Assembly: GCF_000237325.1 (NCBI RefSeq)
Contig: NC_017542.1
Coordinates: forward strand, 3,382,501-3,446,500
Direction of reading: 5' to 3'
DNA: 64,000 bases
Source: Paenibacillus polymyxa M1
GTDB taxonomy: Bacteria; Bacillota; Bacilli; Paenibacillales; Paenibacillaceae
Made by a program: the position numbers and the translations under genes. The notes beneath the pieces are model-generated. The model was not told where the DNA came from. It was given only the letters and a program-made list of their open reading frames with translations, and searched no databases. Shown one piece after another: positions 16,547 to 25,678 of this stretch. Position 1 is the stretch's first letter. Each line of letters starts with the position of its first letter.

Positions 16547-17635
16547 TCACACCACCACTTTATAGCCCATCGAATCCAGCAAGGTTTTGGCACGTTCCCA
16601 ATCCTGCTCTTGACGAAAGGAAAGCCGCATGATGCCAGGAACATCCTCCCGGCTTTCAATGATTCGCATATTGCTCAGATTAATGCTGTGATTTCCCAGT
16701 TCCATTGCAATTCTTCCGATAATCCCTGGGGTATCCGGTACATCAATATACAGATCAAACGTAGAGACAATAACTCCTTTACGACGCTCTGGCAGTTCAC
16801 TACGGAAATGCCCAGCTGTCAAAAATTCGTCAGCAATTCCCTCTCCGTCTTGTGTTCTCAGCAAGTGAGTAAAACGCTCAATCTGCCCATTCCACTCTTC
16901 CAACAGACCCAGTAAAACATCACGATTACTCAGCAAAATGTCCCGCCACACAACCGGATCACTAGAGGCTATCCGTGTAATATCACGAAATCCACCAGCA
17001 GCCAATGTACGGTACAACGGATTTTCATCATTGTGCTTTCGCACCTGATTCACCAGCGCTGCTGCAATAATATGCGGAAGATGACTAATCGCACCGACAA
17101 TATCATCATGCATATCAGGTTGGACACGCACAACATGAGCACCTGTATATTTCAACAAATGCTCCAGCGAGCTGTATGCTTCCTCAGGCACACCCTCTGC
17201 AGGGGAAAGTACATAATATGCGTTTTCAAACAACAACGCAGAAGCGGCCTTGACACCGGAACGCTCCGATCCGGCCATCGGATGCCCCCCGATAAAATAA
17301 GCGTTGCGCAAAGAAATTTCTGATGCTTTTTTGGCAATCGCCGATTTCGTGCTGCCTACGTCGGTAATAATACAACCCGCTTTAAGCGGTAGCTGACTTA
17401 ACAACTCGAGATAATGCTCCAGTAAACCAACCGGGACACATAAAAAAATAAAATCGGCATCCTTTGCCGCCTCTTCAACCGAAAGAGTCGCAGTGTCTAC
17501 GACACCACGGCTTAACATCGGTTCCATCAGTTCAGGGAGATGAGCGTGGCCGACTACCGTAATATCCGGTTTCCCTTTAAAACAAAGTGCGAGGGACCCG
17601 CCAATCAGTCCCACGCCGAAAATAGCAATCTTCAT
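16547..17635 (-). CDS. tyrA: Prephenate dehydrogenase with C-terminal ACT domain
   Basis: NAD-dependent oxidative decarboxylation of prephenate to 4-hydroxyphenylpyruvate in tyrosine synthesis. The 362 residues start with the NAD motif IAIFGVGLIGGSLAL, carry FIGGHPMAGSERSG and SHLPHIIAAAL (catalytic histidine region) and end with an ACT domain (about 290-362, FDLYIDVPDTPGIIGRIA) for tyrosine feedback. The ribosome site is weak (GATGGGATTT). It is the last gene of the supraoperon here; aroA/aroE, which follows in Bacillus, is absent. Confidence 0.96.
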   Translation of the reverse strand: MKIAIFGVGLIGGSLALCFKGKPDITVVGHAHLPELMEPMLSRGVVDTATLSVEEAAKDADFIFLCVPVGLLEHYLELLSQLPLKAGCIITDVGSTKSAIAKKASEISLRNAYFIGGHPMAGSERSGVKAASALLFENAYYVLSPAEGVPEEAYSSLEHLLKYTGAHVVRVQPDMHDDIVGAISHLPHIIAAALVNQVRKHNDENPLYRTLAAGGFRDITRIASSDPVVWRDILLSNRDVLLGLLEEWNGQIERFTHLLRTQDGEGIADEFLTAGHFRSELPERRKGVIVSTFDLYIDVPDTPGIIGRIAMELGNHSINLSNMRIIESREDVPGIMRLSFRQEQDWERAKTLLDSMGYKVVV

Positions 17636-17661
17636 CTAATATCAAATCCCATCTGCGGAAA

Positions 17662-18765
17662 TTATAGGCGTACTTTCGCCGCTTCCGCCCCTAGGACCTG
17701 TTCCAGCGCGCGAATAAACAACTCATTTTGCGGCTGTGATCCAACCGACACCCTAATATAAGTCGGATATTTGTGATGACCTGCGCGAATGATCACACCT
17801 TTACGAAGCAACTCCTGAAATACCTCACCGGATGGACGACGTACATCCAGCATAATAAAATTACCATGTGCCGGGAAAGACTCCAGCCCCAGACGTTTCA
17901 ACTCATTTTGCAAATAAGCTCTACCCTCTGCATTACGATCTCGGCATTCCTGAACAAATTCCTGATCTTCCAAGGCAGCAATGGCCGCAGCCTGCGCTAC
18001 CCGTGAGGTATTAAATGGCTCCCGAACCTGATTGATCAAGCGAATGGTTGACTCGGCCCCCATACCATATCCGATACGTAGCGAAGCCAGACCATAGATT
18101 TTGGAGAAGGTACGTAGTACAACCAAATTTTCATAAGCTGACAACAAGCGAATGCCGTCTGGATACGAACGATCTATCACAAACTCAGCGTAGGCTTCAT
18201 CCAGCACCACCATGATATGCTTGGGTACTAGGTTTAGAAACGCTATCAACTCGGCTTCGGGTACAATCGTTCCTGTTGGGTTATTTGGATTACAGATCCA
18301 AATAATTTTTGTACGGTCATTGATATGAGATAGCATGGCATCCAAATCATGTACACCGTCACGCAAAGGCACCTCAACTGCAACTGCTCCCTCAATTTCC
18401 ACGTTACTTTTATATACGGAAAATGTCTGATCAGCCATGATGCTTTCTTCCCCTGGAAGGAGAAATGCACGCGTAATCAACGCAATAATTTCGTCAGAGC
18501 CACAGCCATAGATAAACTGTTCTTCTTTTAAACCCGTCCGTTTAGCTAGTGCTTGTGTCAGAGCAACTGCACTTCCGTCAGGATACACACTGATGTTAGC
18601 AAACTCCTGCTGAATGGCCTGCAACACTTTAGGAGAACTGCCATACGGATTCTCGTTTGAGGCGAGCTTGATTACTTCATCGAGTCCCAGCTCACGTTTC
18701 ACATCCTCAATCGGTTTACCGGGCTGATATACTGGCAAATGTACAATATGCGGTTTAGGTTGCAT
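17662..18765 (-). CDS. hisC: Histidinol-phosphate / aromatic amino acid aminotransferase
   Basis: PLP-dependent class I/II aminotransferase of 367 residues. Visible motifs: KLASNENPYGSSPKV, NPNNPTGT, the PLP lysine in RTFSKIYGLASLRIGYG, and the C-terminal RVSVGSQPQNE. In Bacillus the hisC in the trp-tyr cluster serves histidine, tyrosine and phenylalanine synthesis, which fits its place between trpA and tyrA. Start at the ATG at 18765 after GAGGAGG, which itself would be coding if the in-frame ATG at 18786 were used. Confidence 0.96.
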   Translation of the reverse strand: MQPKPHIVHLPVYQPGKPIEDVKRELGLDEVIKLASNENPYGSSPKVLQAIQQEFANISVYPDGSAVALTQALAKRTGLKEEQFIYGCGSDEIIALITRAFLLPGEESIMADQTFSVYKSNVEIEGAVAVEVPLRDGVHDLDAMLSHINDRTKIIWICNPNNPTGTIVPEAELIAFLNLVPKHIMVVLDEAYAEFVIDRSYPDGIRLLSAYENLVVLRTFSKIYGLASLRIGYGMGAESTIRLINQVREPFNTSRVAQAAAIAALEDQEFVQECRDRNAEGRAYLQNELKRLGLESFPAHGNFIMLDVRRPSGEVFQELLRKGVIIRAGHHKYPTYIRVSVGSQPQNELFIRALEQVLGAEAAKVRL

Positions 18766-18821
18766 GCCCCTACCTCCTCTATCCAATCAGAACTATATTT
18801 AAAATTTCTATTTTGACCCTA

Positions 18822-19628
18822 TTACTGCTTTAATTGTGCCACAAAATCACGAATTTGCAAAAGCCCTTCTTCTCTGCGTGCAGAATCCTCCAGCAATGGA
18901 ATGGCTTCCTCCACCTGGCGCACAATGGCACTGCCAACCACAACTCCATCGCAAATGTCTGAAAACCGGACAATCTGCTTACGATTTGAAATACCAAAGC
19001 CTATCGCCACCGGAACACTGGTATGCCGTTTGACCTGCGCGATAAAGCCCTCTATACCTTCAAAAAAAGAAGCTCTTTCTCCGGTTACACCCAGCGAAGA
19101 TACACAGTATACAAATCCACGGGCCTGACGGGCAATTCGTTCGATACGCTGTTCAGACGTTGGGGCTACCAGCGGGATCAGATGCACACCCACCTCTGCT
19201 GCACGTCCTCCCAACTCTTCTGCTTCTTCAAGTGGAAGATCCGGAATAATAAGACCACTGATACCGTGCTCCTGCAAGCCAGCAAAGAAAGCATCCATTC
19301 CCATCTGCAATACAGGATTATAATATGTGAACAGAATAAAAGGCAGGTTTGAACCTGCCGCTCTAGCCAGAGACGCGGTCTCCATACAGGTGCGGATCGA
19401 AATTTGCCGTTTCAATGCACGTTCAGACGCACGCTGAATCACAGGACCGTCAGCCAACGGATCCGAATAAGGTACGCCTAGTTCCAATATATCGGCTCCG
19501 GCCGACTCTAACTGCCGAATGATCTCTATCGTAGTATCTACGTCCGGGTCGCCTACCGTCAGAAAAGGAATTAATGCCGTTTTGCCTTCATTTTTAAGGC
19601 GTTCAAACGCCTGATCAATTAAATTCAT
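18822..19628 (-). CDS. trpA: Tryptophan synthase alpha chain
   Basis: Cleaves indole-3-glycerol phosphate to indole and glyceraldehyde-3-phosphate and passes indole to TrpB. 268 residues of TIM barrel with [38 protein letters not shown] (catalytic Glu/Asp region) and the phosphate-binding GFGISNRKQ. Overlaps trpB by 4 bases (ATGA), ensuring equal synthesis of both subunits. Confidence 0.98.
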   Translation of the reverse strand: MNLIDQAFERLKNEGKTALIPFLTVGDPDVDTTIEIIRQLESAGADILELGVPYSDPLADGPVIQRASERALKRQISIRTCMETASLARAAGSNLPFILFTYYNPVLQMGMDAFFAGLQEHGISGLIIPDLPLEEAEELGGRAAEVGVHLIPLVAPTSEQRIERIARQARGFVYCVSSLGVTGERASFFEGIEGFIAQVKRHTSVPVAIGFGISNRKQIVRFSDICDGVVVGSAIVRQVEEAIPLLEDSARREEGLLQIRDFVAQLKQ

Positions 19629-20821
19629 GACGGATTTCCCCCTAAATACTTGATGATGGAGTCCACATCTTTATCCCCGCGCCCAGACAAACAAATAACG
19701 ATAATATCATCTGCGGTCAATGTAGGTGCCAGCTTGGCGACCTGTGCAACGGCATGCGCCGACTCTAATGCAGGAAGTATTCCTTCGGTACGGCAAAGGA
19801 GCTGAAGTGCATCTAGTGCTTCCTGATCGGTAATCGGAACATATTGGGCCCGCTCAATATCTTTTAGGTATGAATGCTCCGGTCCAACACCTGGATAATC
19901 CAGTCCAGCCGAGATGGAATGCGCAGGCTGCACTTGTCCGTACTCATCCTGAAGCAGATAACTCATAGAGCCTTGGAAGACCCCTTGTGTTCCCTTGCTC
20001 ATGGTAGCTGCATGGAATTCCGTCTCGACGCCTTTTCCAGCAGCCTCCACGCCAATCAAAGCGACACCCTGATCCTCTATAAAAGGATAAAACATGCCGA
20101 TAGCATTGCTTCCACCACCGATCGCTGCCACGACTACATCCGGAAGTCTACCTTCCTTCTCCAAGATCTGACGGCGTGTTTCATCGCCTATCACACGTTG
20201 GAAGTCCCGCACCATCATCGGATACGGATGTGGGCCGACAGCCGAACCCAAAATATAGAACGTATCATGGACGTGGCTCACCCAATAACGCAAAGCTTCA
20301 TTCCCGGCATCCTTCAGTGTACGCGTACCGGATGTCACCGGAATCACTTCTGCACCCAAAAGCTGCATCCGAAATACATTCAACTGCTGGCGAACTGTAT
20401 CCTCTTCCCCCATAAACACCTTGCATTCCAATCCGAGCAATGCAGCCACAGTAGCCGTCGCAACACCATGCTGTCCAGCACCTGTTTCGGCAATAACCTT
20501 CTGCTTACCCATACGCTTCGCCAGCAATCCCTGGGCCAATGCATTATTAATTTTATGGGCGCCAGTATGGTTTAAATCTTCGCGCTTCAAGTAAATTTTA
20601 GCCCCGCCCAGATGTTGACTCAGTCGCTCCGCATGATAAAGCGGCGTTTCCCGACCCGAATAGTCTTTTAGAAGTCCATTCAACTCTGCTTTAAATTCAG
20701 GATCATCCGCATACTTTCGGTAGGATTCCTCCAATTCAATCAGTGCGTTCATCAACGTTTCCGGTACATAACGTCCGCCAAAAGTTCCAAAACGTCCGTT
20801 GTTATCAGGTAATTGTGTCAT
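19625..20821 (-). CDS. trpB: Tryptophan synthase beta chain
   Basis: PLP enzyme that condenses indole with L-serine. 398 residues; [16 protein letters not shown] at the N-terminus, the PLP lysine in [19 protein letters not shown] (about residue 87), [10 protein letters not shown], the phosphate loop [10 protein letters not shown] and the C-terminal CLSGRGDKD. TrpB1 type by length and by pairing with trpA. Overlaps trpF by 4 bases. Confidence 0.98.
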   Translation of the reverse strand: MTQLPDNNGRFGTFGGRYVPETLMNALIELEESYRKYADDPEFKAELNGLLKDYSGRETPLYHAERLSQHLGGAKIYLKREDLNHTGAHKINNALAQGLLAKRMGKQKVIAETGAGQHGVATATVAALLGLECKVFMGEEDTVRQQLNVFRMQLLGAEVIPVTSGTRTLKDAGNEALRYWVSHVHDTFYILGSAVGPHPYPMMVRDFQRVIGDETRRQILEKEGRLPDVVVAAIGGGSNAIGMFYPFIEDQGVALIGVEAAGKGVETEFHAATMSKGTQGVFQGSMSYLLQDEYGQVQPAHSISAGLDYPGVGPEHSYLKDIERAQYVPITDQEALDALQLLCRTEGILPALESAHAVAQVAKLAPTLTADDIIVICLSGRGDKDVDSIIKYLGGNPS

Positions 20822-21504
20822 GCCTGCTTCACCCTTTCTACGAATGCTGTGATTTTTGCAATGTCCTTGACTCCGTTCGTCTCTACACCGCTGGACACAT
20901 CCAGCCCTTCGGGATGATACTCGTTAATCAGCTTTTCTGCGTTATCGGCAGTCAGTCCCCCGGCTACAAACAAAGGAATTCCATGTTGATGAGTCCAAGC
21001 CTGATAGGCAGGAATCCGATCCCACGCAAACGTTTTTCCAGAACCGCCACCATACAGGGGATCGTATGTATCCAGCAGTAAAGCATCGATCGTTCCGACA
21101 TAAGCCTCCAATTCGTCCGCTCGGTGTTCGATCTTCCCCTTCACGGTCTGCCCTTGGCTATCCACAGACCAGGCCTTGAATACTTGTATGCCAAAACGTT
21201 CCTTAAGCTCCCGACAACGCTGCGGACTCTCCTGTCCATGCAGCTGGATGACATCCAATGGTGCTTTCTCCATCACATCGTTTAACAGTGCGTCACTAGG
21301 GTTCACAAATACGCCCACGCTGCGAGGTCTGCTGCCTGGAGTCCATTCATCCAATACGCGAAGCAACTCTCCAGCATGTGCGCCGTCAATCCGGCGCTTG
21401 CTGTCAGCAAACACAAAACCTATATAATCGACCGGTAAGTTTACCATAGATTTTAGCACTTCAACGCTTTGAAGTCCACAAATTTTTACGCCCGTTTTGT
21501 TCAT
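20818..21504 (-). CDS. trpF: Phosphoribosylanthranilate isomerase
   Basis: Amadori rearrangement of phosphoribosylanthranilate in tryptophan synthesis. 228-residue TIM barrel with [11 protein letters not shown] (catalytic Cys), [41 protein letters not shown] (catalytic Asp) and [15 protein letters not shown], then [13 protein letters not shown]. Overlaps trpC and trpB by 4 bases each. Confidence 0.97.
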   Translation of the reverse strand: MNKTGVKICGLQSVEVLKSMVNLPVDYIGFVFADSKRRIDGAHAGELLRVLDEWTPGSRPRSVGVFVNPSDALLNDVMEKAPLDVIQLHGQESPQRCRELKERFGIQVFKAWSVDSQGQTVKGKIEHRADELEAYVGTIDALLLDTYDPLYGGGSGKTFAWDRIPAYQAWTHQHGIPLFVAGGLTADNAEKLINEYHPEGLDVSSGVETNGVKDIAKITAFVERVKQA

Positions 21505-22295
21505 GCTCTAACCCCGTCCATCAATTCGGCTACAGCCTGTCCTACATCTTCCTTACGCATCAAATGCTCCCCTACCAGAATGCCGTGCGCACCTACCGAA
21601 TGCAGATACTTCACATCTTCCGGTCCTGCAATGCCGCTTTCGCTGATGAATGTAACCCCTTTTGGGATCAGTGAGATCAGCTCCTCTGTCGTCTGGAGAC
21701 GGGTCTCAAATGTCCGAAGATTACGATTGTTCACACCAATTAAGGTTGCTGTCCCCAGGTCCAGCACTGTTTTAAGTTCCTCACTGTCATGCACCTCTAC
21801 CAATGCATCCAGACCAAGATCCTTGGCGATTTGTAAGAATGACCCTAATACATGGGGTTCCAAGATAGCCGCAATCAACAGTACCGCATCTGCTCCTAAC
21901 AGACGAGCTTCATATATTTGCCGTTCATCAATGATAAAATCTTTTCGCAGCAGCGGAATTTTCACCTGATCGCGAATTTGCTGTAAATATTCAGGACTTC
22001 CCTGAAAATACGTCACATCTGTCAGTACAGAAATGCAATCGGCTCCTGCCCCCTCATATGCACGTGCGATATCCACCGGATAAAAATCAGGTCGAATCAA
22101 CCCTTTTGACGGGGAAGCTTTCTTCACTTCAGCAATCAGCCCGAGCGGACGGTTGCGTCCGCTGGCGAGCGCATTTTCGAATCCTCTCGTCACAGGTAAA
22201 TCCGCAATTAAGCGTTCGGCTTTATTAATTTGAAAATGCTGCTTCAGCTGCTCCACTTCTTGTCGCTTCGTCACCACGATTTTATCAAGATACAT
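21501..22295 (-). CDS. trpC: Indole-3-glycerol phosphate synthase
   Basis: Ring closure of carboxyphenylaminodeoxyribulose phosphate. 264 residues with LIAEVKKASPSKGLI (catalytic Glu/Lys), CISVLTDVTYFQGSPEYL, LLRKDFIIDERQIYEAR, ALVEVHDSEEL, GVNNRNLRTF and FISESGI. Separate from trpF, unlike the fused enterobacterial enzyme. Overlaps trpD by 11 bases. Confidence 0.98.
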   Translation of the reverse strand: MYLDKIVVTKRQEVEQLKQHFQINKAERLIADLPVTRGFENALASGRNRPLGLIAEVKKASPSKGLIRPDFYPVDIARAYEGAGADCISVLTDVTYFQGSPEYLQQIRDQVKIPLLRKDFIIDERQIYEARLLGADAVLLIAAILEPHVLGSFLQIAKDLGLDALVEVHDSEELKTVLDLGTATLIGVNNRNLRTFETRLQTTEELISLIPKGVTFISESGIAGPEDVKYLHSVGAHGILVGEHLMRKEDVGQAVAELMDGVRA

Positions 22296-23331
22296 ATTGA
22301 TATTCCCCCGTTGCCTGTATTAATTGATCCAGCTTGGAAAGTGCCAGTCCGGAGTCAATGGCTTCTGCTGCTCGCGCTACTCCGTCTGTCAAGGTAGCTG
22401 TTGCGCCTGAGACATAAATACATGCTCCTGCGTTCGCTAGCACAACATCACGATAGGCTCCATGCTCTCCGTTCAAAATTCGTCGTATGATATCTGCGTT
22501 AACCTGTGCATCGCCGCCTAACACCTGATCTAGAGAATGTGTCTGCAAGCCCAGATCGGACGGATGAAGCTCGAACGTGTGAACCTTGCCGTCCTTGAGC
22601 TCGGATACTCGCGTCGCAGCCGAGATACTAATTTCATCTAGTCCATCCAAACTGCTGACAACCATGGCTCGTTTGGAGCCGAGCTTGTTCAATACCTCGG
22701 CAATCACTTCCGTTTTGCTGGCATCATAAATGCCCAACAGCTGTCGATCCGCACCAGCCGGATTCGTCAATGGACCGAGCATATTGAATACTGTCCGCAC
22801 ACCTAGCTCGCGACGCGGCGCTGCGGCATGCTTCATAGACGGATGATACAGCTGTGCGAATAAAAAGCAAATGCCAATGCGGTCCAGACACGCTCGCGCC
22901 TGATCACTTGTCAAATGAATGTTGACTCCGAGTGCCTCCAGGACATCAGCGCTTCCGGCACGGCCACTTGCAGAACGGTTGCCATGCTTTGCTACCCGCA
23001 CGGAAACCGAAGCCGCGATAATAGCAGATATCGTGGAAATATTAAACTTGTGAATACCCGAACCCCCGGTGCCGCATGTATCCAGTAGACGACTGTTCCC
23101 TTCTCCAGCTTGCACTGGACTAGCGTAATTGCGCATTGCTTCGGCAAAACCGGTGATTTCATCTACCGTCTCTCCCTTGAGGCGAAGAGCCGTCAGGAGC
23201 CCGCCGATTTGCGCCTGTGTAGCACTCCCACTCATAATCTGTTCCATCACGCTACGGGCCTCCGTACGTGAAAGATGCTGTCCCTCAATGATCCGGCTTA
23301 ACCCTACTTGCATCATGTCATGTCGTTCCAT
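22285..23331 (-). CDS. trpD: Anthranilate phosphoribosyltransferase
   Basis: Transfers phosphoribose from PRPP to anthranilate. 348 residues, with the PRPP motif LLDTCGTGGSGIHKFNIST, VAKHGNRSASGRAGSADVLEALG and TVFNMLGPLTNPAGA. No glutamine amidotransferase is fused, and no trpG is present in the operon; as in Bacillus the amidotransferase is presumably shared with folate synthesis (pabA) elsewhere. ATG at 23331 follows GAGGAG. Confidence 0.98.
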   Translation of the reverse strand: MERHDMMQVGLSRIIEGQHLSRTEARSVMEQIMSGSATQAQIGGLLTALRLKGETVDEITGFAEAMRNYASPVQAGEGNSRLLDTCGTGGSGIHKFNISTISAIIAASVSVRVAKHGNRSASGRAGSADVLEALGVNIHLTSDQARACLDRIGICFLFAQLYHPSMKHAAAPRRELGVRTVFNMLGPLTNPAGADRQLLGIYDASKTEVIAEVLNKLGSKRAMVVSSLDGLDEISISAATRVSELKDGKVHTFELHPSDLGLQTHSLDQVLGGDAQVNADIIRRILNGEHGAYRDVVLANAGACIYVSGATATLTDGVARAAEAIDSGLALSKLDQLIQATGEYQYVS

Positions 23332-23365
23332 TGTCGTCTCCTCCTCAGAATCAGATTTTTGTGTG

Positions 23366-24916
23366 TTACGGAGTGTACAAATAATCTTGGTTGATGACGC
23401 TGTTGTAAGGCTGTGTCGTTGCTGGGAACATCGCTTCCGCCGTGCGGATTGCTTTCAGCAGTGCCTTTGCTTTGTTCACTGTCTCCTGATACTCGCTTTC
23501 CGGTACCGAGTCCCACACAATCCCAGCCCCTGCCTGGACATAGGCCCGGTTCTTTTTAAACACAATTGTGCGAATCGTAATGCAAGCATCCATATTGCCT
23601 GAGAAGCCCAAATATCCAATTGCTCCTGCATAGGTTCCGCGTGCTTCCCGTTCCAGCTCGGCAATAATCTCCATGGCCCGTAGCTTTGGAGCTCCTGATA
23701 CGGTGCCGGCAGGCAGGCAAGACAGGAAAGCATCGAAGAAATCTTTGTCCTCACGCAGCTCACCCGACACATTCGATACAATGTGCATCACGTGGGAATA
23801 GCGTTCAATCTCCATGAACGTATCACATTTTACGGTGCCAAACTGGGATACACGGCCCAGATCATTTCTTCCCAAATCGACCAGCATCAGATGCTCTGCA
23901 CGTTCTTTTTCATCCTTCAACAATTCTTCAGCAAGTGCCGCATCTTCTGTTTCCGTTACACCACGCGGTCTCGTTCCTGCAATCGGCCGGGTCTCTACGC
24001 GGCCGTTTTCCACCTTGACGAGTGCCTCCGGCGAAGTGCCTACGATGATCTCGTCATCCATTTTCAAATAATACATATATGGCGACGGGTTCATCGTGCG
24101 CAGCACGCGGTATACCTGTAGTGGAGAGGCCTCTGTATCAATGTGAAAACGCTGGGACAGTACAACCTGAAAAATATCACCTGAGCGGATATACTCCTTT
24201 GCCTGCTCCACGTTTGATATAAACTGTTCCTTCGTCACATTGGATTGAATCTCACCCAGTTCCACATCATCAGGAATGGAAGCTGATCCTAATCGCTCCG
24301 GTGGGGACTGCTTGCGCAGATACTGCGCCGTGTTCTCCAACTTGCGTTCCACATCTGCATAAGCAGCACGTATGTCCTCCTCGCGGAACCCTTCACCTAT
24401 ATGAACATTGCCAACCAGCAAAATTTGCTGTTTCACATGATCAAAGACAATGACTTGATCACAGAACATAAAACGAATATCATCCATATTCAAATCATCT
24501 ACCGAATGCTCCGGCAGCTTTTCGTAATATTGAAGAAGGTCATATCCAAAAAATCCGATAGCCCCGCCTGTAAACGGAGGCATTTCTTTCAGTTTCGGAC
24601 TACGGTATTTACGAAGCAATGCTTTGAGCGCTTCAATCGGCTTGTCGCTTAATATTTGCCGTTTACCGTGCTGTTCCAGAATCAATCGACCTTTTTTACC
24701 TGAGACCATTAGAAACGGGTCTGTTCCGATGAAGGAATGTCGCGCCCACTGCTCGCCTCCCTCTACACTCTCCAGCAGAAAGGCACGGTCCCGCTCAGCA
24801 TACCGACGGAATATCCGAATCGGCGTCTCCATATCAGCCAGCACTTTTTTGTACACAGGAATCAGGTTAAATTCATTCGCCATCGCTATCACTTGCTCCA
24901 CATGCGGCGTTAACAT
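23366..24916 (-). CDS. trpE: Anthranilate synthase component I
   Basis: Converts chorismate to anthranilate with ammonia from a glutaminase subunit. 516 residues; the N-terminal domain has the tryptophan feedback region (LLESVEGGEQWARHSFIG), the C-terminal chorismate domain shows RPIAGTRPRG, DLGRNDLGRVS, FDAFLSCLPAGTVSGAPK and GAIGYLGFSGNMDACITIRT. The ATG at 24916 follows AAAGGAAGTGA; an ATG 12 codons upstream has no proper site. First gene of the trp operon, preceded by a 325-base attenuator leader. Confidence 0.97.
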   Translation of the reverse strand: MLTPHVEQVIAMANEFNLIPVYKKVLADMETPIRIFRRYAERDRAFLLESVEGGEQWARHSFIGTDPFLMVSGKKGRLILEQHGKRQILSDKPIEALKALLRKYRSPKLKEMPPFTGGAIGFFGYDLLQYYEKLPEHSVDDLNMDDIRFMFCDQVIVFDHVKQQILLVGNVHIGEGFREEDIRAAYADVERKLENTAQYLRKQSPPERLGSASIPDDVELGEIQSNVTKEQFISNVEQAKEYIRSGDIFQVVLSQRFHIDTEASPLQVYRVLRTMNPSPYMYYLKMDDEIIVGTSPEALVKVENGRVETRPIAGTRPRGVTETEDAALAEELLKDEKERAEHLMLVDLGRNDLGRVSQFGTVKCDTFMEIERYSHVMHIVSNVSGELREDKDFFDAFLSCLPAGTVSGAPKLRAMEIIAELEREARGTYAGAIGYLGFSGNMDACITIRTIVFKKNRAYVQAGAGIVWDSVPESEYQETVNKAKALLKAIRTAEAMFPATTQPYNSVINQDYLYTP

Positions 24917-24962
24917 GAGATCACTTCCTTTCCAAATTGGCGCAGAACCCAATGGAGAGAAT

Positions 24963-24992
24963 AAAAAAGCCTCTACCCGTAAGGTAGAGGCT
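24963..24992 (-). terminator. trp operon attenuator terminator
   Basis: Minus strand 10-bp stem AGCCTCTACC/GGTAGAGGCT (24983-24992 with 24968-24977), five-base loop, then T-run (24963-24968), about 50 bases before trpE. Its 5' arm contains CUCUAC, complementary to the GUAGAG present in the upstream triplet region, so an alternative antiterminator pairing is possible. Confidence 0.85.
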
Positions 24993-25179
24993 GTCAGTTA
25001 TTGAAATTATAAGAATGCTCCATATGTAAAATGATTACAGCAAATAGACAAAAGCATATACTCATCCCTTTGCATAACCACGCAGGTTACCTCAAATAAG
25101 CTTCTCTTTAGAAGAAGGTCTCTTCATGGACAAAAGCTTACCCGCTACCGCCGGTCTCTGTAATCTCATATGGAATTGG

Positions 25180-25243
25180 CTAAGGCTACACTCTTCTCAT
25201 CTCAACTCTGCTCTGGCTAACTCTACTCTACTCAACTCTGCTA
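25180..25243 (-). promoter_or_regulatory. TRAP (MtrB) binding site in the trp leader
   Basis: In the minus-strand RNA thirteen GAG or UAG triplets occur at nearly constant 5-base intervals; plus-strand starts of the complementary CTC/CTA are 25241, 25236, 25231, 25226, 25221, 25217, 25211, 25206, 25201, 25196, 25191, 25186 and 25180. TRAP is an 11-subunit ring that wraps about 11 such triplets with 2-3 base spacers when charged with tryptophan. The mtrB gene is in this window at 35255. Binding would favour the attenuator terminator and stop trp transcription in excess tryptophan. Confidence 0.92.
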
Positions 25244-25248
25244 CACAC

Positions 25249-25278
25249 ACTATATCTCATAAAATGTTACTTTGGCAA
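25249..25278 (-). promoter_or_regulatory. Internal trp operon promoter
   Basis: Minus strand TTGCCA (25273-25278), 18-base spacer, TATAGT (25249-25254), each 5 of 6 to consensus, between aroH and trpE. The start near 25242 places the triplet array at the very 5' end of the transcript. Confidence 0.75.
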
Positions 25279-25301
25279 CCATCAACTTTAAAAACGGGCG
25301 C

Positions 25302-25676
25302 TTATTTCCCTTGGGAAGCCAGATCCGGTCTTAACATCTGTGCTCCGTTCAAATATACATGTTTCATTTCACGCTGAGATTTATCAGTATTCACCTGTAC
25401 CATCAAACGGATGCACTTGGGCAAGCTGCCAGCCACAGGAATTTCTAATGCACACATGAGTGGAACCATATCCCAGCCGTCAAGCTGACGGATGGCCATG
25501 GCTGGAAAGGCAGCATCCAGGTCATGGGTCACCGTTATCCATACATTACTAATATCGTCTGGCTGAATTTCATTGTAGGATACAATTTCCTCCAGCAGTT
25601 GGCTTGTTGCTTCCAAAATTTCGTTTGCTTCATTATTCGCCACGGTCGTCGCGCCACGAATACCACGATTGTACAT
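25302..25676 (-). CDS. aroH: Chorismate mutase (AroH type)
   Basis: Monofunctional, trimeric chorismate mutase converting chorismate to prephenate, for phenylalanine and tyrosine. 124 residues with the family start YNRGIRGATTVANNEANEIL (catalytic Arg), DDISNVWITVTHDLDAAFPA, and CIRLMVQVNTD. Start 3 bases after the aroB stop with its GAGGAGG site inside the aroB end. The trp promoter lies just beyond its stop codon. Confidence 0.97.
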   Translation of the reverse strand: MYNRGIRGATTVANNEANEILEATSQLLEEIVSYNEIQPDDISNVWITVTHDLDAAFPAMAIRQLDGWDMVPLMCALEIPVAGSLPKCIRLMVQVNTDKSQREMKHVYLNGAQMLRPDLASQGK

Positions 25677-25678
25677 CG

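Noticed and set aside
19874..20575. 233-codon plus-strand frame
   Set aside because: Antisense to trpB, whose PLP motifs are complete.
25180..25243. CRISPR or simple-repeat interpretation of the triplet array
   Set aside because: The 5-base periodicity with GAG/UAG on the transcribed strand of trp is explained by TRAP binding; no CRISPR repeats or cas genes are in the window.
25126..25377. 83-codon plus-strand frame over the trp leader
   Set aside because: It is produced by the CTC/CTA repeats of the TRAP site and has no ribosome site or homology.
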